This document shows positions 44,471 to 51,744 of a DNA stretch of 64,000 nt, in pieces. Below the pieces are notes generated by a model. The model was not told where the DNA came from. It made no database searches and saw only the letters and a program-made list of their open reading frames with translations. The stretch is from Antribacter soli (GTDB lineage Bacteria > Actinomycetota > Actinomycetes > Actinomycetales > Cellulomonadaceae). The stretch is taken from the NCBI RefSeq assembly GCF_021568775.1, contig NZ_JAKGSG010000006.1:1-64000 (forward strand). Reading direction: 5' to 3'. How positions within the stretch are numbered: the first letter of the stretch is position 1; each line of letters opens with the position of its first letter. Made by a program: the position numbers and the translations under genes.

Positions 44471-44484
44471 TGTTAGCGCTAACA
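44471..44484. promoter_or_regulatory. LacI-type operator, copy 1
   Basis: TGTTAGCGCTAACA is a perfect 14-bp palindrome centred on GC, of the form bound by actinobacterial LacI-family sugar regulators. It lies 79 bp upstream of the GH62 start. Confidence 0.85.
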
Positions 44485-44567
44485 ATCCCGTGTTGGCGTG
44501 GCCACGCCGATCAACGCTCCGACGAAGCAAATTGCCCGGTAAGTCAGGCTTCGTCGGCTGACCAGAT

Positions 44568-44581
44568 TGTGAGCGCTAACA
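44568..44581. promoter_or_regulatory. LacI-type operator, copy 2
   Basis: TGTGAGCGCTAACA differs from the perfect copy at 44471 by one base. The centres are 97 bp apart, close to nine helical turns, so a repressor loop is possible. The regulator is not encoded in this window. Confidence 0.8.
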
Positions 44582-44584
44582 CGC

Positions 44585-44815
44585 CGTTGCGTCAAGTAGT
44601 AAACGTTCTATGTCCACCAGCTGCAGCCGGTTCCCCGGCAGGCCCAACGGACTCTTGGGCCCGGGCGGGTCCCGCTGAGAACACCATGCCGGACGCCTGC
44701 ACCACATCGGAATCGGTCGAACCCAAGCCGGAACCTACGTCCTGAACCTGGCCGAAGGCCTCAACATCCAGACCATCGGACGCCGCCACGGACGAGATCT
44801 TGCGCCCGAATTTTC
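44585..44815 (+). mobile_element. C-terminal remnant of an IS481-like transposase
   Basis: From about 44685 the plus strand reads MPGRLHHIGIGRTQAGTYVL then NLAEGLNIQTIGRRHGRDL. The phrase GRLHHIGIGR-A-T-VL--- with a following l-i----G-- is the conserved end of IS481-family transposases common in actinobacteria. The catalytic DDE core is missing and no intact inverted repeats were found. Sequence 44585-44685 is unassigned. This marks the right edge of the glycosidase island, with the start of the ATP-grasp gene at 44871. Confidence 0.55.
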
Positions 44816-44870
44816 CAGTTCACCCGCTCTGTGCCCCAACCTTCCTCGCGCGTCGCCCGTCTGACGTGGC

Positions 44871-46121
44871 ATGAGGAACTACGCAGCGGTACATCCGGTC
44901 ATCCTCGGTGGCGACGCCGGCGCCTACAGCCTCGCTCGCGCCTTTCACGAGGGCTACGGCGTCAGGTCGACCGTCGTGTCCATCCGCCCGACGCCCACCG
45001 TCGCGCACTCCAACATCATCCGGAACGTCGTCGAACCGCGCCTCGACGACCCCGCCGTCATGGTCGAGCTGATCCGCCGGGCCGCCGCGACGGCCCCGGG
45101 CCCGGTCATCGCGCTCACCTGCGTGGACTGGTACGTGCGGGCGCTCGCGGAGCACCGCGCGCGTCTGGAGGACGTGGCGGTCGTCCCCTACCCGCCGGTC
45201 GGTCTGCTCGACAGGGTGATGGACAAGCGGCGGTTCTCCGAGCTCTGCCATGAGATCGGGGTCCCACACCCGCGCACGGAGGTTCGCGACGGCGGGGAGC
45301 CCGTCGGCGACCTTGACCTGCGCTATCCGGTGATCGCCAAGCCCGGTGACAACACGGCGTGGCACCAGGTGTCGTTCCGCGGCAAGGCGAAGGTGCACCT
45401 GGTGCGGGATCGCGCCGAGCTGGCCGCGCTCCTGAAGGCGGCCGGGGAAGCGGGCTACCGACGGCCGATGATCCTCCAGGAGTACGTGCCCGGCGACGAC
45501 TCGCAGATGCGGATCATGACCACGTACTCAGATCTCACGGGCGCGGTGCGCATGGCGTGGGGCGGTCGCGTGCTGCTCGAGGAGCGCACGCCCGGGACGC
45601 TGGGAAACCCGGCGGCGATCCTCACCGGCGGGCTTCCGCAGGTCGAGGCAGACGCCCGCCGGCTCGTGGAGCACCTGGGCTGGACCGGGTTCGCGAACTT
45701 CGACGTGAAGGTGGACCCGCGTACCGGCGTCGGGCACTTCTTCGAGCTGAACCCGCGCACGGGGCGGTCCAACTACTACCTGACCGCGAGCGGGCTGAAC
45801 CCCGCTGCCTACTGGATGGCGGACCATCTCACCGGGCACTGGCCGCACGCCACGGAGCCGCTGGAGGTGCTGTACCGGATCGTCCCGGGCTTCCTCCTGG
45901 ACAGGTACGTGCACGACGAGTCGGTACGCGCCGCCGTGCGCCGCGCCCGCGTCGTGCACCCGCTGAAGTACAGGCGGGACCCGTCGCCGCGCCGCGACGC
46001 CTGGGTACGTCTCGCTGAGCTGAACCAGGTGCGCAAGTTCTCGCAGTACCACCCGCTGCAGGAAGCGGGCGGGGTGCCCGGGCAGCCTGAGGCCCCGTCC
46101 GCGGAGCGTGAGGTTGCCTGA
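44871..46121 (+). CDS. ATP-grasp ligase, probable D-aspartate (or D-glutamate) ligase for the peptidoglycan bridge
   Basis: 416 residues with an ATP-grasp fold. The N-terminal pre-ATP domain starts VHPVILGGDAGAYSLARAFHEGYG. ATP-binding elements: RYPVIAKPGDNTAWH, MILQEYVPGDDSQMRIM and the metal-binding FFELNPRTGRSNYY. The arrangement (ligase overlapping an Asp/Glu racemase gene) mirrors the Enterococcus faecium Asl-fm/Rac-fm pair, which makes D-Asp and joins it to the stem-peptide Lys. Cellulomonadaceae and Promicromonosporaceae use D-Asp or D-Glu bridges, which fits. Substrate identity is inferred, not shown. Confidence 0.82.
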   Translation: MRNYAAVHPVILGGDAGAYSLARAFHEGYGVRSTVVSIRPTPTVAHSNIIRNVVEPRLDDPAVMVELIRRAAATAPGPVIALTCVDWYVRALAEHRARLEDVAVVPYPPVGLLDRVMDKRRFSELCHEIGVPHPRTEVRDGGEPVGDLDLRYPVIAKPGDNTAWHQVSFRGKAKVHLVRDRAELAALLKAAGEAGYRRPMILQEYVPGDDSQMRIMTTYSDLTGAVRMAWGGRVLLEERTPGTLGNPAAILTGGLPQVEADARRLVEHLGWTGFANFDVKVDPRTGVGHFFELNPRTGRSNYYLTASGLNPAAYWMADHLTGHWPHATEPLEVLYRIVPGFLLDRYVHDESVRAAVRRARVVHPLKYRRDPSPRRDAWVRLAELNQVRKFSQYHPLQEAGGVPGQPEAPSAEREVA

Positions 46122-46926
46122 CGTCGGCGCGCCCGGCGCCGGGGCCGCGGAAACGTTCGTCGGCGTGCTGGGCGGGGTCGGGCCGCTCGCGACGGTCCTG
46201 TTCATGGAACGCGTCGTCCGGTTGACCGACGCGGCACGCGACCAGGACCACGTCGACATGGGTCTGCAGCACGCGACCGTCCCGGACCGGACAGCGTTCG
46301 TGCTGGGGCGCTCCGTCGACGATCCGGGGCCTGTGCTTGCTGCCGACGCGCGGCGACTCGCCGGGGCGGGGGCCGCCTTCCTCGTGCTGCCGTGCAACAC
46401 GGCACACGCGTTCGCCGGCGCGATCGCCGGGGCGACATCGATCCCGCTGCTGTCCGCCGTGGACGTGACGGTGTCCGCGGTGCTGTCGAGCGACGCCTGG
46501 ACCGGTTGCCTCAGCGGGTCGCGGCCGGAGGCCGTCGGCCTCCTCGCGACGGAGGGGACGATCGAGTCGGGCGTCTATGTGGACGCCTTCAGCGCGCGCG
46601 GCATCAAGGCCCTGGTTCCGGACGTCGTCGGTCAGGCGACCGTGACGTCCCTGATCTACGACGGCGTGAAGGCGGGCCGTGGCAGTGACCTGACCGCGCT
46701 GGAGGGCGTCGTCGCCAACCTGCGCCTCCGTGGGGCGGGCGCGATCGTACTGGGGTGCACCGAGCTGTCGGTCGCGGCGGCGGCGACCCCTCCGGGCCTC
46801 CTGCCCGACGTCGTGCTCGTGGACGCCCTCGACGAGCTGGCCCGGGCAACGGTGCTGCGCGCGGGACGCAGGCTGCGCGCGGACGGACAGCACTCGCCGA
46901 TGCGGCGACGACCCCCGGGCCCCTGA
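46108..46926 (+). CDS. Aspartate/glutamate racemase family protein
   Basis: 272 residues. The N-terminal VGVLGGVGPLATVLFMERVV is the family signature (GGxGPxAT). The two catalytic cysteines sit in FLVLPCNTAHAFA and IVLGCTELSVA, so the enzyme should be a PLP-independent racemase. The GTG at 46108 overlaps the ligase gene by 14 nt. It probably supplies D-Asp or D-Glu to the ligase. The C-terminus (RADGQHSPMRRRPPGP) is a short disordered tail. Confidence 0.87.
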   Translation: MRLPDVGAPGAGAAETFVGVLGGVGPLATVLFMERVVRLTDAARDQDHVDMGLQHATVPDRTAFVLGRSVDDPGPVLAADARRLAGAGAAFLVLPCNTAHAFAGAIAGATSIPLLSAVDVTVSAVLSSDAWTGCLSGSRPEAVGLLATEGTIESGVYVDAFSARGIKALVPDVVGQATVTSLIYDGVKAGRGSDLTALEGVVANLRLRGAGAIVLGCTELSVAAAATPPGLLPDVVLVDALDELARATVLRAGRRLRADGQHSPMRRRPPGP

Positions 46927-47043
46927 CGATGTTCGAGGACGACGCCACCGTCCATGCAGCGGTGGGACTCCCCACGCACTCCGTCCCTGACGCGGCGACG
47001 ACACCCGGTCTGGGGATGCCGGTCCGACAGTAGGTTGGGACTC

Positions 47044-47508
47044 GTGAGCGAAGTCGAGTGGCTGAACCAGCACGAGCAGCAGGCGTGGGTCACGTTCGTG
47101 AGCGGCACGGTGCTGCTCAACCGGGTGCTCGATCAGCAGCTGCGCGCCGACGCCGGGTTGTCCCACGTGCAGTACGGCATCCTGGCCCGCCTCTCCGATG
47201 CACCCGGTGGGTCGATGCGGATGCTGGCGCTCGCCGAGGCCATGGCGGTCTCCAAGAGCGGCCTGACCTACCAGGTCGTGCAGCTGGAGAAGGAGGGCCT
47301 GGTCAGTCGCGCGGCCTGTACCACCGACGACCGCGGGGTGATCGCTGCCATCACCCCGCTCGGCATGGAGGCGATGCGCCGAGCGGCACCCGGCCACGTC
47401 AACCTGGTGCGTGAGCTGGTCATCGACGCCCTCACCCCCCAGCAGCTGGACCTCCTGGCCGAGTGCCTGGCCCAGATCCAGCGCAAGATCGTCGAGCGCC
47501 AGATGTAG
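47044..47508 (+). CDS. MarR-family transcriptional regulator (copy A)
   Basis: 154 residues, full length for MarR. Winged helix: LSHVQYGILARLSDAPGGSMRMLALAEAMAVSKSGLTYQVVQLEKEGLVSRAACTTDDRGVIAAIT. It resembles the minus-strand MarR at 47554-48060 closely (both contain SKSGLTYQV-QLEK-GLV-R). The GTG at 47044 has no good ribosome-binding site. TAGGTT at 47031-47036 could be a -10 element for a leaderless mRNA. It may control the ligase/racemase pair or the downstream riboflavin-type operon. Confidence 0.88.
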   Translation: MSEVEWLNQHEQQAWVTFVSGTVLLNRVLDQQLRADAGLSHVQYGILARLSDAPGGSMRMLALAEAMAVSKSGLTYQVVQLEKEGLVSRAACTTDDRGVIAAITPLGMEAMRRAAPGHVNLVRELVIDALTPQQLDLLAECLAQIQRKIVERQM

Positions 47509-47553
47509 CGGAGGCGCCCCGGGACGCACGGCCGGCTGCGACGGCGGCGCCCC

Positions 47554-48060
47554 TCATTCACATGGCTCGGCCTCGGTCGCCCGGTCAGGCCGAGAGCATC
47601 CGGCGCCGTCGGCCATGCGGCGGCCGGCTTCCCCGAGCCCGTCGGCGAGCGCCTGCAGCTGGTCGGGCGTGAGCACGTCGATGAGCAGCTCCTTGACCCT
47701 GGTGACATGGCCGGGGGCTGCCCGCTCCAGCAGCGCCATGCCCTCATCGGTGATTCCGGCGAAGACGGCGCGCTCGTCGCTCGTGCACGAGCGCCGACGC
47801 ACGAGCCCCGCCTTCTCCAGCTGCGCGACCTGATAGGTCAGCCCGCTCTTGGAGTTGACCAGGTCACCGGCCAGCTCCGCCATCCGCATCTCCCGGCTCG
47901 GAGCCCCGCTGAGCCGGGCGAGGATCTCGTACTGCAGGCCGGACAGGCCGACCTCCTCCTTGAGCCCGTGGTCCAGCCGGCGGTACAGCAACGCGTGAGC
48001 GTTGGTGAACGCCCGCCATGCCCGCATCTCGTCGTCACTCAGCCATCTCGTGTGACCCAC
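47554..48060 (-). CDS. MarR-family transcriptional regulator (copy B), divergent from the ribA-type operon
   Basis: 168 residues. Winged helix: LSGLQYEILARLSGAPSREMRMAELAGDLVNSKSGLTYQVAQLEKAGLVRRRSCTSDERAVFAGIT. The GTG at 48060 has GGAG at 7-nt spacing; the longer frame to 48099 includes likely operator DNA and is rejected. It is divergent from the GTP cyclohydrolase II gene, and the gap carries two 14-bp near-palindromes. It therefore probably represses both itself and that operon, perhaps in response to a redox-active or phenolic ligand (inference). Confidence 0.9.
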   Translation of the reverse strand: MGHTRWLSDDEMRAWRAFTNAHALLYRRLDHGLKEEVGLSGLQYEILARLSGAPSREMRMAELAGDLVNSKSGLTYQVAQLEKAGLVRRRSCTSDERAVFAGITDEGMALLERAAPGHVTRVKELLIDVLTPDQLQALADGLGEAGRRMADGAGCSRPDRATEAEPCE

Positions 48061-48079
48061 GCCACAGCTCCGTCTGGTT

Positions 48080-48130
48080 GTTCGAATTGGAACGACCATC
48101 GTATCGTAGCGCCGTCGTTCGAATTTTAAC
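48080..48130. promoter_or_regulatory. Two MarR-type operator sites
   Basis: GTTCGAATTGGAAC (48080-48093) and GTTCGAATTTTAAC (48117-48130) share GTTCGAATT-N2-AAC and are near-palindromic. They start 37 bp apart and flank the divergent promoters of MarR copy B and the ribA-type gene. CATCGTATCGTAGC between them may include a -10 element. Confidence 0.65.
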
Positions 48131-48154
48131 TAACGGAAGCGATCTGGAGACGCC

Positions 48155-48796
48155 ATGACCACCAGCACCCCCGCCGCCGCCGTGCGCACCCGGGTCCGCA
48201 TCCCGCTGCGCTTCCCCGACGGCTTCGAGGTGGCGACCGAGGCGATCACCTTCCACGGCCTGGTCGACGGCGCCGAGCACGTCGCCCTCGTCCTCGGGGA
48301 CCCGACGGCCACGCCCACCCCGCTGGTGCGTCTGCACTCCGAGTGCCTCACCGGTGACGTATTCGGCTCCGCCCGCTGCGACTGCGGCCCTCAGCTGCGC
48401 GAGGCCACCGAGCGCATCGCCGCAACCGGCGGCGTCCTGCTCTACCTGCGCCAGGAGGGCCGCGGCATCGGCCTGTACAACAAGCTCGACGCCTACGCCC
48501 TCCAGGACGCGGGACTGGACACCTACGAGGCGAACCTGGCCCTGGGCCTGCCGGAGGACGCCCGCGACTACACCGCCGCCGCCCAGATGCTCAGCGCTCT
48601 CGGCATCGCCGAGCTGGACCTGCTCACCAACAACCCAGACAAGGCGCAGCAGCTGCGGGCGCTCGGCCTGTCGGTGTCCCGGAGCGTCCCCACCGGCGTG
48701 CACACCAACCCCAGCAACCTGCGCTACCTGCACGCCAAGGTCCAGCACACCCACCACACCATCGACCTCGCGCCTGTGGCGTCCCTGGTCGGCTGA
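48155..48796 (+). CDS. ribA: GTP cyclohydrolase II
   Basis: 213 residues, a stand-alone GTP cyclohydrolase II, which opens GTP to 2,5-diamino-6-ribosylamino-pyrimidinone phosphate, formate and pyrophosphate. The three zinc cysteines are in SECLTGDVFGSARCDCGPQL. LLYLRQEGRGIGLYNKLDAYALQD carries the catalytic Arg/Tyr region, and LLTNNPDKAQQL the guanine site. It is not fused to RibB (the usual actinobacterial ribBA arrangement), and the other riboflavin genes are absent nearby. This suggests a dedicated copy for a special pathway or a stress-regulated copy. Confidence 0.93.
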   Translation: MTTSTPAAAVRTRVRIPLRFPDGFEVATEAITFHGLVDGAEHVALVLGDPTATPTPLVRLHSECLTGDVFGSARCDCGPQLREATERIAATGGVLLYLRQEGRGIGLYNKLDAYALQDAGLDTYEANLALGLPEDARDYTAAAQMLSALGIAELDLLTNNPDKAQQLRALGLSVSRSVPTGVHTNPSNLRYLHAKVQHTHHTIDLAPVASLVG

Positions 48797-48825
48797 CCGT
48801 CGGGACGGACAGGCCGGAGATCCTC

Positions 48826-49545
48826 ATGGCTACTCGTCCACGCGTGCTGCTCTCCAGTGCGATGTCGATCGACGGCTACATCGACGACACCGACGAGCAG
48901 CGCCTCATCCTTTCGAACGACGAGGACTGGGAGCGCGTCGACTCGCTGCGCGCCTGGGCCGATGCCATCCTCATCGGCGCCGGGACGCTCCGCTCGGACA
49001 ACCCCCGCCTGCGTGTGCGCTCGGCGCGCCTGCGTGCCGAACGCCGTACCGAGGGGCGGTCGGAGTCTCCTGTCCGAGTCGTGCTGACGGCCACCGGAGA
49101 CATCGACCCCGACGCCGCCTTCTTCGCCGGGGACGGCACCGACCGGCTCGTCTACTCCGACCGCGCGGGCGCGGCCAAGAGCCGCCGCCGTCTCGGTTCG
49201 GCCGCGACCGTCGTCGACGCCGGAAGCCCGCTGGAGCTCGCCGCCGTCCTGGCCGACCTCGAGGCGCGCGGGATCCGGCGGCTCCTCGTCGAGGGCGGCG
49301 GAAGCATCCACACCCAGTTCCTCGCCCAAGGGCTCGTCGACGAGCTGCACCTGGTGACCGCCCCGTTCTTCATCGGCGATGCCAGGGCCCCCCGCTTCGT
49401 CGGCCCCGGCCCCTTCCCCCACGGTCCCGCACGGCCCCTCCGGCTGGCCGAGACCCGTCCCATCGGCGACCTGGTGTACAGCCGCTACCTCGCCGAACCC
49501 GCTCACCGCACAACAACCGACCAGCCACGAAGGACATCGAGATGA
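48826..49545 (+). CDS. RibD C-terminal-domain (dihydrofolate-reductase-like) reductase
   Basis: 239 residues. N-terminal LLSSAMSIDGYIDDTD is the RibD_C signature for substrate and NADPH binding. ADAILIGAGTLRSDNPRL and RRLLVEGGGSIHTQFL are the following conserved blocks. Beside a GTP cyclohydrolase II, it may reduce the ribosylamino-pyrimidine product to the ribitylamino form before deamination, the order used in archaea and fungi, rather than after it as in most bacteria. No deaminase domain is present. Confidence 0.87.
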   Translation: MATRPRVLLSSAMSIDGYIDDTDEQRLILSNDEDWERVDSLRAWADAILIGAGTLRSDNPRLRVRSARLRAERRTEGRSESPVRVVLTATGDIDPDAAFFAGDGTDRLVYSDRAGAAKSRRRLGSAATVVDAGSPLELAAVLADLEARGIRRLLVEGGGSIHTQFLAQGLVDELHLVTAPFFIGDARAPRFVGPGPFPHGPARPLRLAETRPIGDLVYSRYLAEPAHRTTTDQPRRTSR

Positions 49546-50489
49546 AGGCCGTCGTCGTCACCGATTTCGGGACCCACCCGCTGCTCACCGACCTGCCCAT
49601 GCCCAAGCCCGGCCCCGGCGAGCTCCTCGTGCGCATCCACGCCGCCGGCGTGAACCCCTTCGACTGGAAGGTCGCCGACGGCGCCCTCAGGGACGCCGTA
49701 CCGCACGCCTTCCCCCTGGTCATGGGCTCGGACGGGGCGGGCGTGGTCGTGGAGACGGGGCCGGGCGTGACCCGCTTCCGCCCGGGCGACCGTGTCTACG
49801 GGCAGTTCATGAGCCTGCCGCAGGGCCATGGCTCCTACGCGGAGTACACGCTCGCCGACCAGGACGGCAAGATCGCCCGCATCCCCGAGAGCGTGCCCTT
49901 CACCCTCGCCGCCGCACTCCCCACGGCCAGCGTGACCGCCTACCAGGCCGTCGAGGCCGCGCGCCTCGAGGAGGGGCACACCTTCCTGATCAACGGCGCC
50001 AGCGGCGGCGTCGGGCAGTCCGCCATCCAGTTCGCGGCCCGGGCAGGCGCCCGCGTTCTCGCCACCGGAACCCCGGACCTGGCCGACCACCTCCGCGACC
50101 TCGGTGCCCACGCAGTCATCGACTTCACCGTGGCTCCCACTCACGAGCAGGTGGCCGCTGCCCACCCCGAGGGCATCGACGCCGTCCTCGACCTCGTCAC
50201 CCCGACCGGCGGCGACACGAGCCCCATGGCCGGCCTGCTCCGCGCCGGCGCCACCCTGGTCAGCACAAACTTCGCCACCGATCCCGGCGCCCTGGCCGCC
50301 CGCGACATCCTCGGCGTCAACCTCGGCAACAGCCCCACCGCCGAGACGCTGTCCGCGCTCGCCGAGCTCGCCGCCTCCGGAGAGCTGCGCGTCCGCATCG
50401 ACGCCGAGGTCCCGCTCCACGAGGCACCCGCCACCATCGCCAAGGCCCGCACGGGCCACTCCACCGGGAAGACCGTCATCGTCCCTTGA
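49542..50489 (+). CDS. Zinc-less quinone oxidoreductase-like MDR enzyme
   Basis: 315 residues of the medium-chain reductase superfamily, quinone-oxidoreductase type. N-terminal MKAVVVTDFGTHPLLTDLPMP-PGPGELLV and GVNPFDWKVADG; NADPH-binding GASGGVGQSAIQFAARAGARV (GGVG). Structural-zinc cysteines are absent. The ATG at 49542 overlaps the stop of the reductase gene (ATGA). Members reduce quinones or enones. Coupling to a flavin-precursor enzyme pair under MarR control is unusual. Confidence 0.88.
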   Translation: MKAVVVTDFGTHPLLTDLPMPKPGPGELLVRIHAAGVNPFDWKVADGALRDAVPHAFPLVMGSDGAGVVVETGPGVTRFRPGDRVYGQFMSLPQGHGSYAEYTLADQDGKIARIPESVPFTLAAALPTASVTAYQAVEAARLEEGHTFLINGASGGVGQSAIQFAARAGARVLATGTPDLADHLRDLGAHAVIDFTVAPTHEQVAAAHPEGIDAVLDLVTPTGGDTSPMAGLLRAGATLVSTNFATDPGALAARDILGVNLGNSPTAETLSALAELAASGELRVRIDAEVPLHEAPATIAKARTGHSTGKTVIVP

Positions 50490-50595
50490 CAGGTCCGCCG
50501 GTGCGGCCGGTTCGACTCCCGCCGGAACGATCCGCGCATTCGGCACGTTCCGTAGCCGGAGCATGTCAGGACGACTGTTGGGAGTGGAAACGTCG

Positions 50596-51546
50596 ATGGT
50601 TTTCAAGAAGCTGCTCGGTGCGCTCGGCGTGGGCGGGCCCATGGTGGACACCGTGCTGGAGCCGGTCGCCGTGCGCCCCGGCGGGACGGTGAACGGCGAG
50701 GTGCGCCTGAAGGGCGGCGCCTCCGACGTCGAGGTCCAGCACGTCACCCTCGAGCTGGAGGCCCGCGTCGAGGCCGAGCACGGCGGCGGTGAGAGCCGCG
50801 GCACCGTGACGTTCGGGCGCATCACCGTGGCCGGGGGCTTCCGGTTGGGCGCCGACGAGGAGCGGACGGTGCCGTTCTCGTTCCCGCTGCACCCGGAGAC
50901 TCCGCTCAACGAGCTGGATGGCCGGCCGATCGGCGTCGGGCTGGGCCTGCGCACGGAGCTCGCGATCGCGCAGGCGGTCGACAAGGGCGACCTGGACCCG
51001 CTGCGGGTGGCACCGCTGCCGATCCAGGAGGCGATCCTCGACGCGTTCTGGCGGCTCGGGTTCGGCTTCCGCTCGGCCGACCTCGAGTACGGGCGCCTGC
51101 ACGGGGTCGCGCAGCAGCTGCCGTTCTTCCAGGAGATCGAGCTGATGCCGCCGGCGCAGTACGCGAGGCAGATCAACGAGGTCGAGCTGACCTTCGTCGC
51201 CGGGCCGCACAGCATGGACGTGATCCTCGAGGCCGACAAGCGCGGCGGGTACTTCGGCGGCGGCCAGGATTCCGTGCTGCGGATCACGGTCGGCCTGGAC
51301 GAGCGGCGCGACTGGGTCCACGAGGTGGAGGGCTGGGTGGGGCAGCTGGCCGAGCGGCGGTCCATGTTCGGCGGTCACGCGGGTCACCGCGGTCTGAAGG
51401 GTCACGGTCACGGCGGACACGGGGGTGGCGTCGGCCTCGGCGGCGTGGTCGGCGGAGTGGCCGCGGGCGTCGTCGGCGGCATGGTCCTCGGCGAGATGTT
51501 CGACGAGGTCGGGGACCTCTTCGGGGGCGACTTCGCCGAGGAGTAG
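50596..51546 (+). CDS. Spo0M-like (sporulation-control/arrestin-fold) protein
   Basis: 316 residues. MVFKKLLGALGVGGPMVDTVLEPVAVRPGGTVNGEVRLKGG is the typical Spo0M start. The two arrestin-like beta domains follow (VEVQHVTLELEARVEAE, VPFSFPLHPETPLNEL; VAQQLPFFQEIELMPP). A Gly/His-rich segment (GHAGHRGLKGHGHGGHGG) precedes a hydrophobic Gly-rich stretch (VGLGGVVGGVAAGVVGGMVLG) and an acidic tail. Bacillus Spo0M affects sporulation and the cytoskeleton; the role in non-sporulating actinobacteria is unknown. Confidence 0.88.
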   Translation: MVFKKLLGALGVGGPMVDTVLEPVAVRPGGTVNGEVRLKGGASDVEVQHVTLELEARVEAEHGGGESRGTVTFGRITVAGGFRLGADEERTVPFSFPLHPETPLNELDGRPIGVGLGLRTELAIAQAVDKGDLDPLRVAPLPIQEAILDAFWRLGFGFRSADLEYGRLHGVAQQLPFFQEIELMPPAQYARQINEVELTFVAGPHSMDVILEADKRGGYFGGGQDSVLRITVGLDERRDWVHEVEGWVGQLAERRSMFGGHAGHRGLKGHGHGGHGGGVGLGGVVGGVAAGVVGGMVLGEMFDEVGDLFGGDFAEE

Positions 51547-51556
51547 TGGCCGACGG

Positions 51557-51596
51557 CGGCGCCGGGCTCCCTCGTCAGCGAGGGAGCCCGGCGCCG
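51557..51596 (+). terminator. Terminator of the Spo0M-like gene
   Basis: An 18-bp perfect stem (51557-51574 with 51579-51596) closed by a 4-nt loop TCAG, 10 nt after the stop codon. Confidence 0.85.
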
Positions 51597-51603
51597 TGGT
51601 CGT

Positions 51604-51651
51604 CTCACCAGGACGGTCGCGAGTGGCCTCACCAGGACGGTCGCGCGTGGC
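51604..51651. repeat. Tandem 24-bp duplication
   Basis: Positions 51604-51627 and 51628-51651 are two 24-nt units, identical except one base (GAGTGG versus GCGTGG). On the minus strand each ends a possible small ORF with RPSW-stop, so the duplication copied the last codons and stop. Confidence 0.85.
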
Positions 51652-51715
51652 GGGGCGGCACGAGGTGGACGAACGCCGGCTCGTGGTCCGACTCCCCCGA
51701 CACCGGGTCGAACAC
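51629..51715 (-). CDS. Possible 28-residue small protein
   Basis: The GTG at 51715 is preceded by GGAG at 8-nt spacing. The peptide reads MFDPVSGESDHEPAFVHLVP then PRHARPSW. All codons follow the genome's GC3 preference and the composition looks protein-like, but the length makes this uncertain. The end lies in a 24-bp tandem duplication. Confidence 0.35.
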   Translation of the reverse strand: MFDPVSGESDHEPAFVHLVPPRHARPSW

Positions 51716-51744
51716 CCCGAAGTGCTCCGGCCCGTCTGACCGGC

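Noticed and set aside
44592-44789. 65-residue minus-strand ORF upstream of the ATP-grasp gene
   Set aside because: It is antisense to the transposase remnant and has no ribosome-binding site.
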